Below, piece by piece: positions 41,676 to 53,990 of a stretch of DNA of 64,000 nucleotides. The notes below the pieces were generated by a model, which was not told the origin of the DNA, made no database searches, and saw nothing but the letters and a program-made list of their open reading frames with translations. Both the position numbers and the translations under genes were made by a program. The first letter of the stretch is position 1. Every line of letters starts with the position of its first letter. This DNA comes from Pomphorhynchus laevis. Taxonomy: Eukaryota; Acanthocephala; Palaeacanthocephala; Echinorhynchida; Pomphorhynchidae. The stretch is taken from positions 54,716 to 118,715 of the forward strand of contig WNNJ02000440.1 of NCBI GenBank assembly GCA_012934845.2, read 5' to 3'.

Positions 41676-44250
41676 AGGTAGAAATATATGTCTACTGATG
41701 TTGATGCCGACCACATCTGATGGGACGACTAAAAGCATTGTGACGGCCACTTCTCTTTGTTCGGCTGTCAAAAGCTGACAGACACGAGAAAAGAGTGAAG
41801 CGACGGATTTGGAGGTGCCCGGAAGATGCTCTTAGGCATCGAGAATATCTGTAACATAAGTCTATATTCCTGAAGTCACCCCAATGCGGGATTGGCTGAG
41901 GTGATTGAGTGGCTCCATAATTATGTAGATATAGTTACTCCTCCAGAACATTAACAAGACCTATTTTACCAATCCAACCGAAGGCTCTATCCTTCCAACA
42001 GTTAAACTTCTTGAATATCTTCCAGAAAAAGGACTGGGCTTGATTATGTGATGCAATGCTTGCCCTATCCTTACTCAGTTGGAACCTATATCTAGTGCTT
42101 TAATATTCTTTCGAGAGAACATGTTTAGCAGAAGCAGAGAGATTGGGAAGACGTAGCAAGTATGCCAAGGTCTTGAGTTTTGTCGGAGTGGGATTGAAAA
42201 TACGACATTTTTAAACTCTCATTCCCAATTCGGGGGAAGCGTTGGATAGCTGCCTGAAAGAAAGCCACTTTTACCAGATCAAAGTGGAATCTCTTTCGAA
42301 ACAGCGTATCCTCTTCTATCCGCCAGCGAATTAGATCATGCGAGGTGGACAGATGTTGTCGCGACTGCTCCGTACAGAAGGGTTTCAATAACCATCTATC
42401 ATGGAGCAGTAATAAGTCGAGGTTGGTGTTCGTTGAAGTGCAATGAAAGGTAGGAAACGGTGGTTTATGAATAAGATAGCCTTTTCTGGCTCTATGGAGT
42501 GCAGCATTAATCCAATGACAACTTCTGTTATTGAAGTCACCTAGTACCATGTCGTAACCACTGTCTATTATCCTATCCAGGAGGTCACGGTTCTTGTGAA
42601 TTTCCCCTGGAGGAATTAAGACATTGGCTTGACTGAGGCGTTTATCGTTCTTACAGAGTGAAACTACTAAGCAAGATAGTTCTGGACAAGAATAGTTTAA
42701 TAGGAGGGAAGATCTCAAGGAGCATTTAACTAAGGTCGAGATCCCTGAGAAGAAGAGGAGTGAGGTGGGGTTATGTACGGAGTATAGTGGATACAAATGT
42801 GCTTAGGGATGAATCGAGTAATGACCTAGGGGAGACGTTTAGTCCGCGTCTCCTGAAGGACTATAACATCTGCATCTCTGCCATGTAGAAGTCTACATGG
42901 TAGAGAAGGCATAAGCTCCTCCCGAATTCCACTGAAGGATACTTAGTGAAAAAGGCTCACGAGTACTCTGCATTGTGTTAGGTTAGCTGGGTGGGATTGC
43001 CTCATCCCTAGACGGAGCTAGGGTCGGAAGGGTTGCCCCTCCTCCATCAACGCCGCTTAAAGTGGGCACTTGCACACGGGCGATATCTTCATTTCCCGTG
43101 ATTGAAGCGCCTCTTTGCTTTATCATTTGCCAACTTTTACAGAGGGAAGTGTGCGGGCAGACGCCTCCGTTTCTTAGAATGTGGCATCGCCAGTTCCGGC
43201 ATCGTCGTCTTGGGAATATTTGTAGTTCCAAGTAGAGCGGATACGAGAGTGGACATCATACGTTTCATTTGATCCAGAATGAATTTTTTGTTTTCATCCA
43301 CCAACTGAATGATATCTTTGTTATACATTGTTTCAGTAGCGATAACGGAATAAGAATCAGTAGAAGATCATGGATTCTTGGGTGCTTGGCTTGCGAAGGT
43401 TCGTTGATAGGCTTTGAAGTGCCTGCATCTCCTGAAGCAGGCAGGGTGGTTTCCGTTACAATTCCTGAAGACGGAGGAAGCCCTACACTTCCCTTTTAGA
43501 AGATAATCGCAGGAGTCTGAACCGCAGACTCCAGTAGAACAGGTTGACCCCGTGTCCCCACTTGTGGTATACGTTATAGTGGGGGTAGGCCAAGTTATCT
43601 TGTTCCGTTAAAGTGAATCTTAAGTTATACCCCAAAATGCGGTTTGAGGTTGATCTTGCGAGAGTTTCTGCGTGGCTAGTTTCAACGGTACAGAACGCTA
43701 TCAGCAAATCCTGGCCAGTCTTTGACTTAACTGTACGAATCGAGTATAGCTTATACAGAAATTTTAATGAAATTCGGTCATCCTCCTCTAATTGGGGAGG
43801 GAAATTAGAAATTTTGACTGTATCCAAAATAGGCTTTAGCTGTAGATTACCCAAATGGACAAGTTTGTTACAAAATATTTTTCATATTCGTGCATTAAAT
43901 CAGAATTGATAAAGGATATCTTCATACTAGGTTCAAGCACGCGAATTGAAAATAACTCTGCTATTGTAATTCATTACAAAATCTCTTAGGAAATAATTGA
44001 AAAGCTTATGCCTTTCCAAGGACTGTGAGAACGCAATTATTGCCAGATTGTTAAGTTTTGGAATAGGGGGAGTACCATATTATCCTTTTTAAAATTAGTC
44101 AACAAATCACTTACCTCCAGCTCCTTTTTTGAATTAGAATAAGTCAAGTTCTTGCCATCATTGGCAATTTCCGTTGCAAAAACTGAATTTTTTGATTCTC
44201 CGTAACACATTTCAGTTGCTATTTTTTTTTACTTTTTTGCGGACTCAAAC
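41675..44250 (-). mobile_element. LINE family B copy 2, 5' half with ORF1
   Basis: On the minus strand: ORF1 pieces at 43137-43854 (LDTVKISNFPPQLEEDDRIS, MYNKDIIQLVDENKKFILDQ), an intergenic part, then ORF2 endonuclease at 42125-42796 (SGYDMVLGDFNNRSCHWINA, HKPPFPTFHCTSTNTNLDLL, LLKPFCTEQSRQHLSTSHDL) and the RT start up to the nested insertion. ORF1 homology continues to about 44220. Several breaks. Confidence 0.75.
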
Positions 44251-44890
44251 TCGGTTAAAATGAGAATCAACATGATACACCATTGATAGCGTATACGCTA
44301 CTATATTCATATCGAAATATCATTTTAGGATAATTTCGTTTGATGAAATTTGATATAAGTACCAACGTTACTCGTTGCCCAAAAGTTCAAAGTGTTAAAT
44401 TCCACTATTTATGCAATTACGACGTTTTAAAACTTTTCCTCTGAAATATATAGTCTAGGACTTTTAAGCCAAACTATGACTATAGTCTTCACATATAATT
44501 CATATATTTCTCCTTAGATAACAAGTTAAAGACCAAGATTCTAGCTAAAAATATTCAATAGAATTCAGGCCAATTTTACATTAATGGCTTTTTAAAAGTT
44601 CGCAAATTAAATAACTTTGGATTTGAAGTAAAAATTAAAGTATGCAAGTTATCATATAAATAATTTAGAATTTAATTAAAATAATTTTTTAAAATAAATG
44701 ATTTGTATTTTATAATTCATGTTTATTAGATACCGTGCTCTTTTGTCACGTCATTGTAGAATTTAAATGTGATAAAGTAGAACTATACTTTAAGAGCTTA
44801 TTTTACTTAGTTTGTTTAATATTATAAGCGAAATAAAATAATGTTAATTAATTATTTAATTAGAAATATATTCATCCTGATCTGTATTTA
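44250..44890. other. AT-rich spacer, nothing recognised
   Basis: No exon, RNA gene or known repeat seen between the 5' end of family B copy 2 and the palindrome at 44895. Confidence 0.3.
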
Positions 44891-44894
44891 AATT

Positions 44895-45075
44895 TTTTAA
44901 TTTCCAGGAACTATCAGGTATAGTTGAACGACAACACTTATTTTAATATTTCGCTAGTAACTAGTAGCAACTTCAGAAAATCTTCTGAAGATGCTAGTAG
45001 TTACTAGCGAAATATCAAAATTATTTGTCTTGTAGTTCAACTATACCTGATAGTTCCTGAAAATTAAAAATTTAA
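44895..45075. repeat. ~180-bp palindrome made of two PLE-end-like arms
   Basis: CAGGAACTATCAGGTATAGT and ATATTTCGCTAGTAACTAGT on the left are matched by their complements on the right around a TCAGAAaatcTTCTGA centre. Each arm contains the hammerhead-like order CTGAAGAtgctag...GCGAAATAT found at PLE termini. It looks like two PLE ends fused head to head. Confidence 0.6.
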
Positions 45076-45342
45076 TTATTTAATATTCATAATTTGTTAC
45101 TTATATTTAATAAATTAGTAATTACGTTTTGCAAATACTACCTAATAAATTACGTTCCTTCGCAAGTTCTAACTAATACACTAGTTACTTTTAATAACTC
45201 TGACGAGTTGATATTAAAAATAGCGACGATTCTTTCGTAATACACCGAGCTTTACTTGAATCATTCATTAATTCTATTTATTTCGAAAAAAACTATTTGC
45301 ATAAGTCTAAACTACTAAATACCGAAATTACTGATTTAAAAT

Positions 45343-48300
45343 AGTGATTTAATAATGATGAATACCGAAAATGTCTGAATCTGAAGGATTATACTGCAAC
45401 GACGCCTGAAAAGGCTGAACCTATCGTTGCCTCCTTGGATTCTGACGATAAACACCGATATGATAGTCTGAATTTAATCAAACAGTATTTCTGTCCATTC
45501 TGAGTGTCATACTTCTATATTGGCTATGATTTTGATCTTTATCTCGATCAAATCTGACTTTTTGATTTAATAATGATGAATACTCTCGGTGTCTGAATAT
45601 GAAGGATTATACAGCAACGACGCCTGAAAAGGCTGAACCCATCGTTGTCTCCTTGAATTCTGACGATAAACACCGATATGGTAGTCTGAATTGAATCAAA
45701 CGGTATTGATTTTCCTTCGGGTTGTTCTATTAGTCTATTTTGGCGAATATTTCTGATCTTTATCTCGATCAAATCAATTTTTTTGATTTAATAATGATGA
45801 ATACCGAAAATGTCTGAATCTGAAGGATTATACAGCAACGACGCCTGAAAAGGTTGAACCTATCGTTGTCTCCTTTAATTCTGACGATAAACACCGATAT
45901 GGTAGTCTAAATTAAATCAAACAGTATTTCTGTCCCTTCAGGTTTGGTTTATTAGTCTATTGCGATTATTTTTATCTTTATCTCGATCAAATCAAATTTT
46001 TTGATTTAATAATGATAAATACCGAAAATGTCTGAATCTGAAGGATTATACTGCAACGACGTCTGAAAAGGCTGAACCCATCGTTGTCTCCTGTGATTCT
46101 GCCGATAAAAACCGGTATGGTAGTCTGAATTAAATCAAACAGTATTTGTGCCTCTTCGGGTTTGGTTTATTTGTCTATTTTGGCGATTTTTTTATCTTTA
46201 TCTCGATCAAATCAGATTTTTTGATTTAATAATGATGAATACCGAAAATGTCTGAATCTGAAGGATTATACAGCAACGAAGCCTGAAAAGGCTGAACCCA
46301 TCATTGTCTCCTTAGATTCTGACGATAAACACAAATATGTTAGTCCGAATTGAATCAAACGGTATTGATTTCCCTTCGGGTTTTCATATTATTCTATATT
46401 GGCGATTATTTCTGATCTTTATCTCGATCAAATCAAATTTTTTGATTTAATAATGATGAATACCGAAAATGTCTGAATCTAAAGGATTATACTGCAACGA
46501 CGCCTGAAGAGGCTGAACCCTTCTTTGTCTCCTTGGATTCTGATGATAAACACCGATATGGTAGTCTGAATTGAATCAAACGGTATTGATTTCCCTTCGT
46601 GTTGTTATATTAGTCTATTTTAGCGATTATTTCTGATCTTTATCTCGATCAAATCAAATTTTTTGATTTAATAATGATGAATACCGAAAATGTCTGAATC
46701 TAAAGGATTATACAGCAACGACGCCTGAAAAGGCTGAACCCATCGTTGTCTCCTTGGATTCTGATGATAAACACCGATATGGTAGTCTGAATTGAATCAA
46801 ACGGTATTGATTTCCCTTCGGGTTGGACTATTAGTCTATTTTGGCGAATATTTCTGATCTTTTTCTCAATCAAATCAAATTTTTTGATTTAATAATGATG
46901 AATACCAAAAATGTCTGAATCTGAAGGATTATACTACAACGACGTCTGAAAAGGCTGAATCCATCGTTGTCTTCTGGGATTCATACGATAAAAACCAATA
47001 TGGTGGTGTAAATTAAATCAAACAGTATTTCTGTCCCTTCAGGTTTGGTCTATTAGTCTATTTTGGCGATTATTTCTGATCTTTATCTCGATCAAATCAA
47101 ATTTTTTGATTTAATAATGATGAATACCGAAAATGTCTGAATCTAAAGGATTATACAGCAACGACGCCTGAAAAGGCTGAACCCTTCGTTGTCTCCTTGG
47201 ATTCTGATGATAAACACCGATATGGTAGTTTGAATTGAATCAAACGGTATTGATTTCCCTTCGGGTTAGACTATTAGTCTTTTTTGACGAATATTTCTGA
47301 TCATTTTCACAATCAAATCAAATTTTTTGATTTAATAATGATGAATACCAAAAATGTCGGAATCTAAAGGATTATACTACAACGACGTCTGAAAAGGCTG
47401 AACCCATCGTTGTCTCCTTGGATTCTGACGATAAACACCGATATGGTAGTCTGAATTGAATCAAACGGTATTGATTTTCCTTCGGGTTGTTCTATTAGTC
47501 TATTTTGGCGAATATTTCTGATCTTTATCTCGATCAAATCAATTTTTTTGATTTAATAATGATGAATACCGAAAATGTCTGAATCTGAAGGATTATACAG
47601 CAACGACGCCTGAAAAGGTTGAACCCTTCGTTGTCTCCTTGGATTCTGATGATAAACACCGATATGGTGGTCTGAATTGAATCAAACGGTATTGATTTTC
47701 CTTCGGGTTGGTCTATTAGTCTTTTTTGGCGTATATTTTTGATCTTTTTCTCAATCAAATCAAATTTTTTGATTTAATAATGATGAATACCAAAAATGTC
47801 TGAATCTGAAGGATTATACTGCAACGACGTCTGAAAAGGCTGAACCCATCGTTGTCTCCTTGGATTCTGACGATAAACACCGATATGGTAGTCTGAATTG
47901 AATCAAACGGTATTGATTTTCCTTCGGGTTGGTCTATTAGTCTATTTTGGCGAATATTTCTGATCTTTATCTCGATCAAATCAATTTTTTTGATTTAATA
48001 ATGATGAATACCGAAAATGTCTGAATCTGAAGGATTATACAGCAACGACGCCTGAAAAGGTTGAACCCTTCGTTGTCTCCTTGGATTCTGATGATAAACA
48101 CCGATATGGTGGTCTGAATTGAATCAAACGGTATTGATTTTCCTTCGGGTTGGTCTATTAGTCTTTTTTGGCGAATATTTCTGATCCTTTTCTCAATCAA
48201 ATCAAATTTTTTGATTTAATAATGATGAATACCAAAAATGTCTGAATCTGAGGATTATACTGCAACGACGTCTGAAAAGGCTGAACCCATCGTGTTCTTC

Positions 48301-50093
48301 TGGGATTCATACGATAAACACCAATATGGTGGTGTAAATTAAATCAAACAGTATTTCTGTCTCTTCAGGTTTGGTTTATTAGTCTATTTTGGCGATTATT
48401 TTTATCTTTATCTCGATCAAATCAAATTTTTTGATTTAATAATGATGAATACCGAAAATGTCTGAATCTGAAGGATTATACAGCAACGACGCCTGAAAAG
48501 GTTGAACCCATCGTTGTCTCCTTAGATTCTGACGATAAACACCGATATGGTAGTTTGAATTGAATCAAACGGTATTGATTTCCCGTCGTGTTAGACTATT
48601 AGTCTTTTTTGACGAATATTTCTGATCTTTTTCTCAATCAAATCAAATTTTTTGATTTAATAATGATGAATACCAAAAATGTCGGAATCTAAAGGATTAT
48701 ACTACAACGACGTCTGAAAAGGCTGAACCCATCGTTGTCTCCTTGGATTCTGACGATAAACACCGATATGGTAGTCTGAATTGAATCAAACGGTATTGAT
48801 TTTCCTTCGGGTTGGTCTATTAGTCTATTTTGGCGAATATTTCTGATCTTTATCTCGATCAAATCAATTTTTTTGATTTAATAATGATGAATACCGAAAA
48901 TGTCTGAATCTGAAGGATTATACAGCAACGACGCCTGAAAAGGTTGAACCCTTCGTTGTCTCTTTGGATTCTGATGATAAACACCGATATGGTGGTCTGA
49001 ATTGAATCAAACGGTATTGATTTCTTTTCGGGTTGGTCTATTAGTCTTTTTTGGCGAATATTTCTGATCTTTTTCTCAATCAAATCAAATTTTTTGATTT
49101 AATAATGATGAATACCAAAAATGTCGGAATCTAAAGGATTATACTACAACGACGTCTGAAAAGGCTGAACCCATCGTTGTCTCCTTGGATTCTGACGATA
49201 AACACCGATATGGTAGTTTGAATCGAATCAAACGGTATTGATTTCCCTTCGGGTTAGACTATTAGTCTATTTTGACGAATATTTCTGATCTTTTTCTCAA
49301 TCAAATCAAATTTTTTGATTTAATAATGATGAATACCAAAAATGTCGGAATTTAAAGGATTATACTACAACGACGTCTGAAAAGGCTGAACCCATCGTTG
49401 TCTCCTTGGATTCTGACGATAAACACCGATATGGTAGTCTGAATTGAATCAAACGGTATTGATTTTCCTTCGGGTTGGTCTAATAGTCTATTTTGGCGAA
49501 TATTTCTGATCTTTATCTCGATCAAATCAAATTTTTTGATTTAATAATGATGAATACCGAAAATGTCTGAATCTAAAGGATTATACAGCAACGACGCCTG
49601 AAAAGGCTGAACCCTTCGTTGTCTCCTTGGATTCTGATGATAAACACCGATATGGTAGTTTGAATTGAATCAAACGGTATTGATTTCCCTTCGGGTTAGA
49701 CTATTAGTCTATTTTGACGAATATTTCTGATCTTTTTCTCAATCAAATCAAATTTTTTGATTTAATAATGATGAATACCAAAAATGTCGGAACCTAAAGG
49801 ATTATACTACAACGACGTCTGAAAAGGCTGAACCCATCGTTGTCTCCTTGGATTCTGACGATAAACACCGATATGGTAGTCTGAATTGAATCAAACGGTA
49901 TTGATTTTCCTTCGGGTTGGTCTATTAGTCTATTTTGGCGAATATTTCTGATCTTTATCTCGATCAAATCAATTTTTTTGATTTAATAATGATGAATACC
50001 GAAAATGTCTGAATCTGAAGGATTATACAGCAACGACGCCTGAAAAGGTTGAACCCTTCGTTGTCTCCTTGGATTTTGATGATAAACACCGAT
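45343..50093. repeat. Satellite DNA, 221-bp monomer, about 22 copies
   Basis: Tandem units start near GATTTAATAATGATGAATAC at about 45346, 45563, 45784 and then every ~221 bases to 49980; the last unit breaks off at about 50093. Each holds a 7-bp hairpin AAATCAA-atttt-TTGATTT at its start. From about 47.3 kb on, two variants tend to alternate: A with CTTTATCTCGATC and GACGATAAAC, B with CTTTTTCTCAATC and GATGATAAAC, giving a partial ~442-bp dimer (two B units adjoin at 49.07-49.29 kb). Many units carry a 74-codon minus frame, but 221 is not a multiple of three and the frames are not joined, so coding is unlikely. Copies in the left half are more diverged than those in the right half. Confidence 0.9.
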
Positions 50094-50094
50094 A

Positions 50095-51680
50095 ATGTTG
50101 TCTGAACAACCTTTGTCGACAAGCTTAACCCGGAATGCATTTTTTATTTTGATTCATGCTCATTCACGTATTGATCTGTTGACGACTGTATATGGTTTAA
50201 TTTTATGCCTTATGTCGAGAGTCAATTATGTAAATAAATCTCTTGTCATTTTATTATATTATATTAATATATATTATAATCCTGTATCGATGATACAGGA
50301 TTATATCTATGTTACACAGCTTCGACACTACTTAATCCTAAGTAAACCTCTGCAGCAAATCACTAAGCTCACGCTTCTCCACCGGTGACCAGCCTTACGT
50401 CTGGTATTGTTTGCGTAAGCAGTGGCTTCACAGGACAGCACATGTGCTATAGTTCCTTCATCAGCTTACTAAGGTTGCTGATCAAGCAACACGCTTGCAT
50501 TCATCTGAAGCACAATGCATTGGCAAAAGCTCTCCATCTACAAAGCACGAGCAAAGCTCTAGCGCAGATGCTAAGATTCGTCACTCCACATATAGTGATT
50601 ATATGAATTGAAGACTACTGGCGACGTTGTATTAATAAAAAAGAATTTCAATACAACTTTTGTAATTAACACGATCAGGAAAGTATAAGTATGTATCCTT
50701 TTTTACAACCTTTGTCTGGAAGCTTATTGCGGAATATGCCTACCACAGACGCCTAACCTACAATGGGGCGTTTATACCCTAGTCTACTCATCACTACAGG
50801 GTGGTCTTATTAGTGTGGCCCTGTAGCTACACAACTTCGACAATACTTATTCCTCAGTAAAACTGAAAATAATTCACTAAGCTCACGCTCCTCCGCCGGT
50901 TACCAGCCTTACATCTAGTATGGTTTGCGTAGGCAGTGGCTTCACAGGACAGCACGTGTGCTATAGTTCCTTCCTTTATCAGCTTACTAAGGTTGCTAAA
51001 CAAGCAACACGTTTGTATACAGCAGAAGCACAGTGCACTAATAAATGCTCTCTAGCTACTTAGCACGAGCAAAGCTCTAGCGTTGATGCTAAGATTCGTC
51101 ACTCCACATATAGTAGTTATATGAATTGAAAACTGGTGACGTTTTATTTATAAGAAAGTCTTTCAATACAACTTTTGTAATTAACACGAGCAGGAAAGTA
51201 TAAGCCTGTATGCTTTTTTACAACCTTCGCAGGGGAGCTTAGCCCGAAATGCACCTACCACATACGCCTAGCCCACAATGATGCGCGTTGATTTTAGTCT
51301 ACTCATCACTACAGGGTGGTCTTATTAGTGTGGCCCTGTAGCTACACAACTCCGACAATATTTAATCCTCAGTAAACCTTTTAAAATAATTCACTAAGCT
51401 CACGCTCCTCCACGGTAGGGTTGCTAAAGCTGTGGCTTCTCAGGTCAGCACGTGTGCTGTCGTTTTTTCCATCGTCAGCTAACTGAGTCTGCTGATCAAG
51501 CAAAGCGCTTCTATACAGCAATTGCAAAACACGAGCAAAGCACGAGATTTAGGCGTCTGTGGTAGGCGCATTCCGGGTTAAGCTACCCGACGAAGGTTGT
51601 AAAAAACATGCAAGTTTATACTTTCCTGTTCGTGTTAATTAAAAAAGTTGTATTAAAATTCTTTCGTACTTGATATTACG
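50095..51680. repeat. ~520-bp repeat, three units plus inverted edge
   Basis: Units at about 50095-50700, 50704-51221 and 51222-51555 share ACAACCTTTG.C edges, AGCTACACAACTTCGACA, AAGCTCACGCTCCTCC, CACAGGACAGCACGTGTGCT (with the palindrome AGCACGTGTGCT) and TAGCACGAGCAAAGCTCTAG. At 51555-51670 the unit edge recurs in inverted order (AAGGTTGTAAAAAACATGCA, TACTTTCCTGTTCGTGTTAA). Each unit has a hairpin before AGCTACACAAC. No protein-coding content. It adjoins the satellite without a gap. Confidence 0.6.
50275..50305. repeat. Perfect 14-bp-stem hairpin in repeat unit 1
   Basis: TATAATCCTGTATC, loop GAT, GATACAGGATTATA. Units 2 and 3 have a different hairpin, CTACAGGG ... CCCTGTAG (50794-50826 in unit 2), at the same place. 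Confidence 0.6.
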
Positions 51681-51823
51681 TCACCAAGAGTTAAGTTTTC
51701 ATTATTATTTGTCCATTATTTCAAATTTTTATATTTAAAATATCCTTTATATCGAATTTCAACTTTTGAAACTTTATTTTTTTTGAATTTTAAATTTTGA
51801 AAAGTTCTTGCATATCTAAATAA

Positions 51824-51880
51824 ATCAGCTAACTGAGTTTACGTATTTAATATAATTATAAAATTGAACGAAACTTAAAT
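51824..51880 (+). repeat. Dispersed repeat family R, head fragment
   Basis: AATCAGCTAACTGAGTTTAC and GTATTTAATATAATTATAAA match the 5' end of the copy at 52886. Confidence 0.45.
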
Positions 51881-51980
51881 TGCTCTATAGTTGACTTGCT
51901 ACACACCGTTATAAGAATGACGATATCAGCATCATTTTTTCTTTTTTTAACTTGAAAATATTTCTTTCATGTGCATTTAT

Positions 51981-51986
51981 TTCAGA
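51981..51986 (+). promoter_or_regulatory. Splice acceptor just upstream of RPS8
   Basis: GCATTTATTTCAG ends at 51985, 26 bases before the RPS8 ATG, after a T-rich tract. It could end a 5'-UTR intron or accept a spliced leader; the sequence alone does not decide. Confidence 0.4.
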
Positions 51987-52011
51987 TAAACTAACAATTT
52001 CTATCTAAGCT

Positions 52012-52641
52012 ATGGGAATCGCAAGAGACCGTTGGCATAAGCGTCGCAAGACAGGCGGAAAACGTCCTCAGCCTCACAAGAAACGAAAGTACGAGATGGG
52101 CAGACCGGCTGCTATGACTAAATTAGGTCCAAAACGTGTTCGTCCCATACGTACAAGAGGTGGTAATCACAAATTCAGAGCTCTCCGTCTGGATACTGGT
52201 GGATTTAGTTGGGGATCAGAGAGTATAACTAAGAAAACAAGAATTATAGACGTCGTTTATCATCCTAGTAATAATGAACTCGTAAGGACAAAAATACTAA
52301 CAAAAAATACGATAGTTCTAGTGGATTCATCGCCGTTTAAGCAGTGGTACGAAGTGCATTATGGTCAGCAGGTCTCTTACAGGAAGAAACAATCTGAAAA
52401 GAAAGATCAAACCGCATCTGCGTCCACCGTCAAGAAAAGTAGAAGTGTTCTTAAAAAACACGCAGAGCGAGCCCGTTTATCAAAGCTTGAACCACACATT
52501 GAAGAACAGCTTAGCAGCGGACGTATATTTGCTTGTATTTCTACCAAGCCAGGACAATCAGGTCGCGCAGACGGTTACATTCTTGAAGGCAAAGAACTTG
52601 AATTCTATTCAAAGAAGATAAAGGCTAAGAAAGGAAAATAA
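52012..52641 (+). CDS. RPS8: Ribosomal protein eS8 (RPS8), small subunit
   Basis: 209-residue intact, intronless frame colinear with animal eS8 over its whole length (human protein 208 residues). Landmarks: [18 protein letters not shown] at the N-terminus, [42 protein letters not shown]-type [29 protein letters not shown], the variable Lys/Ser-rich middle, [20 protein letters not shown] and the end [17 protein letters not shown]. The protein is a cytosolic 40S component. The start is certain from family alignment. The absence of coding introns could suggest a retrocopy, but there is no poly(A) tract or flanking duplication and no coding defect, so I take it as the working gene. No clear AATAAA within 100 bases downstream. 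Confidence 0.97.
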   Translation: MGIARDRWHKRRKTGGKRPQPHKKRKYEMGRPAAMTKLGPKRVRPIRTRGGNHKFRALRLDTGGFSWGSESITKKTRIIDVVYHPSNNELVRTKILTKNTIVLVDSSPFKQWYEVHYGQQVSYRKKQSEKKDQTASASTVKKSRSVLKKHAERARLSKLEPHIEEQLSSGRIFACISTKPGQSGRADGYILEGKELEFYSKKIKAKKGK

Positions 52642-52885
52642 CCAATTTAAAATTGTTGCTAAATTGTTTATTTTAAAAATACGGTATTGCACGTAATTAT
52701 TTGCTATTTTTACGTTTATTTAAAATAATAATCTAAAAAATAATCGATAATTCACGTTCTTTTCGTATCGTTCAATATATTTGTTTTAAAGCTGGATATC
52801 AGTAATTTATAGGAAAATAGCATTTATATTAGCTAGTTCATACTAGCGTCGGATCATAGTTCACTAGTAAATAGTAAAATCAAAT

Positions 52886-53190
52886 CAGCTAACTGAGTCT
52901 ACGTATTTAATATAATTATAAAATAAACAAAACATAATAATGCTAAATCAAAATTTAATAATTAAATAATAAAATTAATAATTGTTTTTAGATTTTCTAT
53001 AATTTAAATCAAGTTAAAATAAAAATTTAAAATAAAAGTCATTTTTATGAATTGACTGATAAATAACAGACGTTGTATCAGAATAAGGATTAGTGGTCAT
53101 CAGGAGGAACTGCTATGTTATCAGGTTTCGGCCCCTAACTCCTCTACCCAACATAGCAGCGGGGCCAAATACATGCTAATGATGTATTTC
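52886..53190 (+). repeat. Dispersed repeat family R, best copy
   Basis: Head AATCAGCTAACTGAGTCTAC, then an A/T-rich middle, ATGAATTGACTGATAAATAA, CATCAGGAGGAACTGCTATG, TTTCGGCCCCTAACTCCTCT and CCCAACATAGCAGCGGGGCC. The CTGCTATGTT / AACATAGCAG and GGCCCC / GGGGCC pairs can fold into a stem near the end. Confidence 0.55.
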
Positions 53191-53233
53191 CTCTGATAAA
53201 ACTATCTAGTATCTTATTCTAATACAAAGTATA

Positions 53234-53491
53234 TTATTTATTATCCATCCATAAAAATTTGCCACTTAAGAGTTTAAATTTATTCTTTATATTATTGTGT
53301 TGATTTATATATTTTACTATTTTCTGCTTGATGTTATTTTTATAGTAACCTAGTTTAAAATATGTATCTATTAAATTATTTAAATGATTTTGAAGAAAGC
53401 CAATATCATTACATATTGTTGCAATTCTTAAAATTTTATTATTTAATGTATTATATTTTATATTATATGGTATGCATGAATGCTCATGCAA
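53234..53491 (-). mobile_element. Penelope-like element, RT C-terminal relic
   Basis: 85-codon minus frame LRIATICNDIGFLQNHLNNL, DTYFKLGYYKNNIKQKIVKY. The spacing R..RI........f...f....l...GYp...I matches the region behind the PLE RT palm, as in the copy at 1-387. Confidence 0.45.
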
Positions 53492-53764
53492 AAATATGTT
53501 TCTTGTAAATTAAAATATGTCATCTTTACGATATAAATTAATAGTAGTTTTAGTTAATGTTAATTTAATGTTCATATCTAGATATACACCTTTTTTAAAG
53601 GTGTATAAAGCCAATATCACTGGCTTTTTTTTATCATTTTTTTACTAAAATTTTTTTACTAGATATACACCTTTATCATTAATATTTGTTTTATTAAGAA
53701 TAAGAAGAATAACAACTATCTTCGTCGTTGAAGAATTATCATCTTGCGTTTATAATTGTCTTTG

Positions 53765-53990
53765 GATGAATAAGATTAGCTAACTGAGTATACGTATTTT
53801 ATATATAAATTAAAAATAAGGATAAATAATAAATAATTATATAAGATTTTATAGAATTTATATTTATATTTATATATATTTATATTTATATCTATCAAGT
53901 TAAAATAAAAGTCATTTTCATGAATCGACTAATAAATAACAAACGTTGTATCAGAATAAGGATTAGAGGTCATCAGGAGAATATCGAAGA
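53765..53990 (+). repeat. Dispersed repeat family R, 3'-truncated copy
   Basis: AGCTAACTGAGTATACGTAT head, A/T-rich middle, AATCGACTAATAAATAACAA and GATTAGAGGTCATCAGGAGA, where it stops. Confidence 0.5.

Noticed and set aside
45548-49083. 74-codon minus-strand ORFs repeated in the satellite
   Set aside because: The 221-bp period breaks the frame at each unit, there is no start context, and many units have lost the frame.
45343-50093. CRISPR-like array
   Set aside because: Units are contiguous 221-bp monomers without short repeat/unique spacer alternation, and the genome is eukaryotic.
52361-52621. 86-codon ORF inside RPS8
   Set aside because: Alternative-frame shadow of the ribosomal protein gene.
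52012-52641. RPS8 as a processed pseudogene
   Set aside because: It lacks introns, but the frame is intact and conserved end to end, with no poly(A) tail or flanking duplication.
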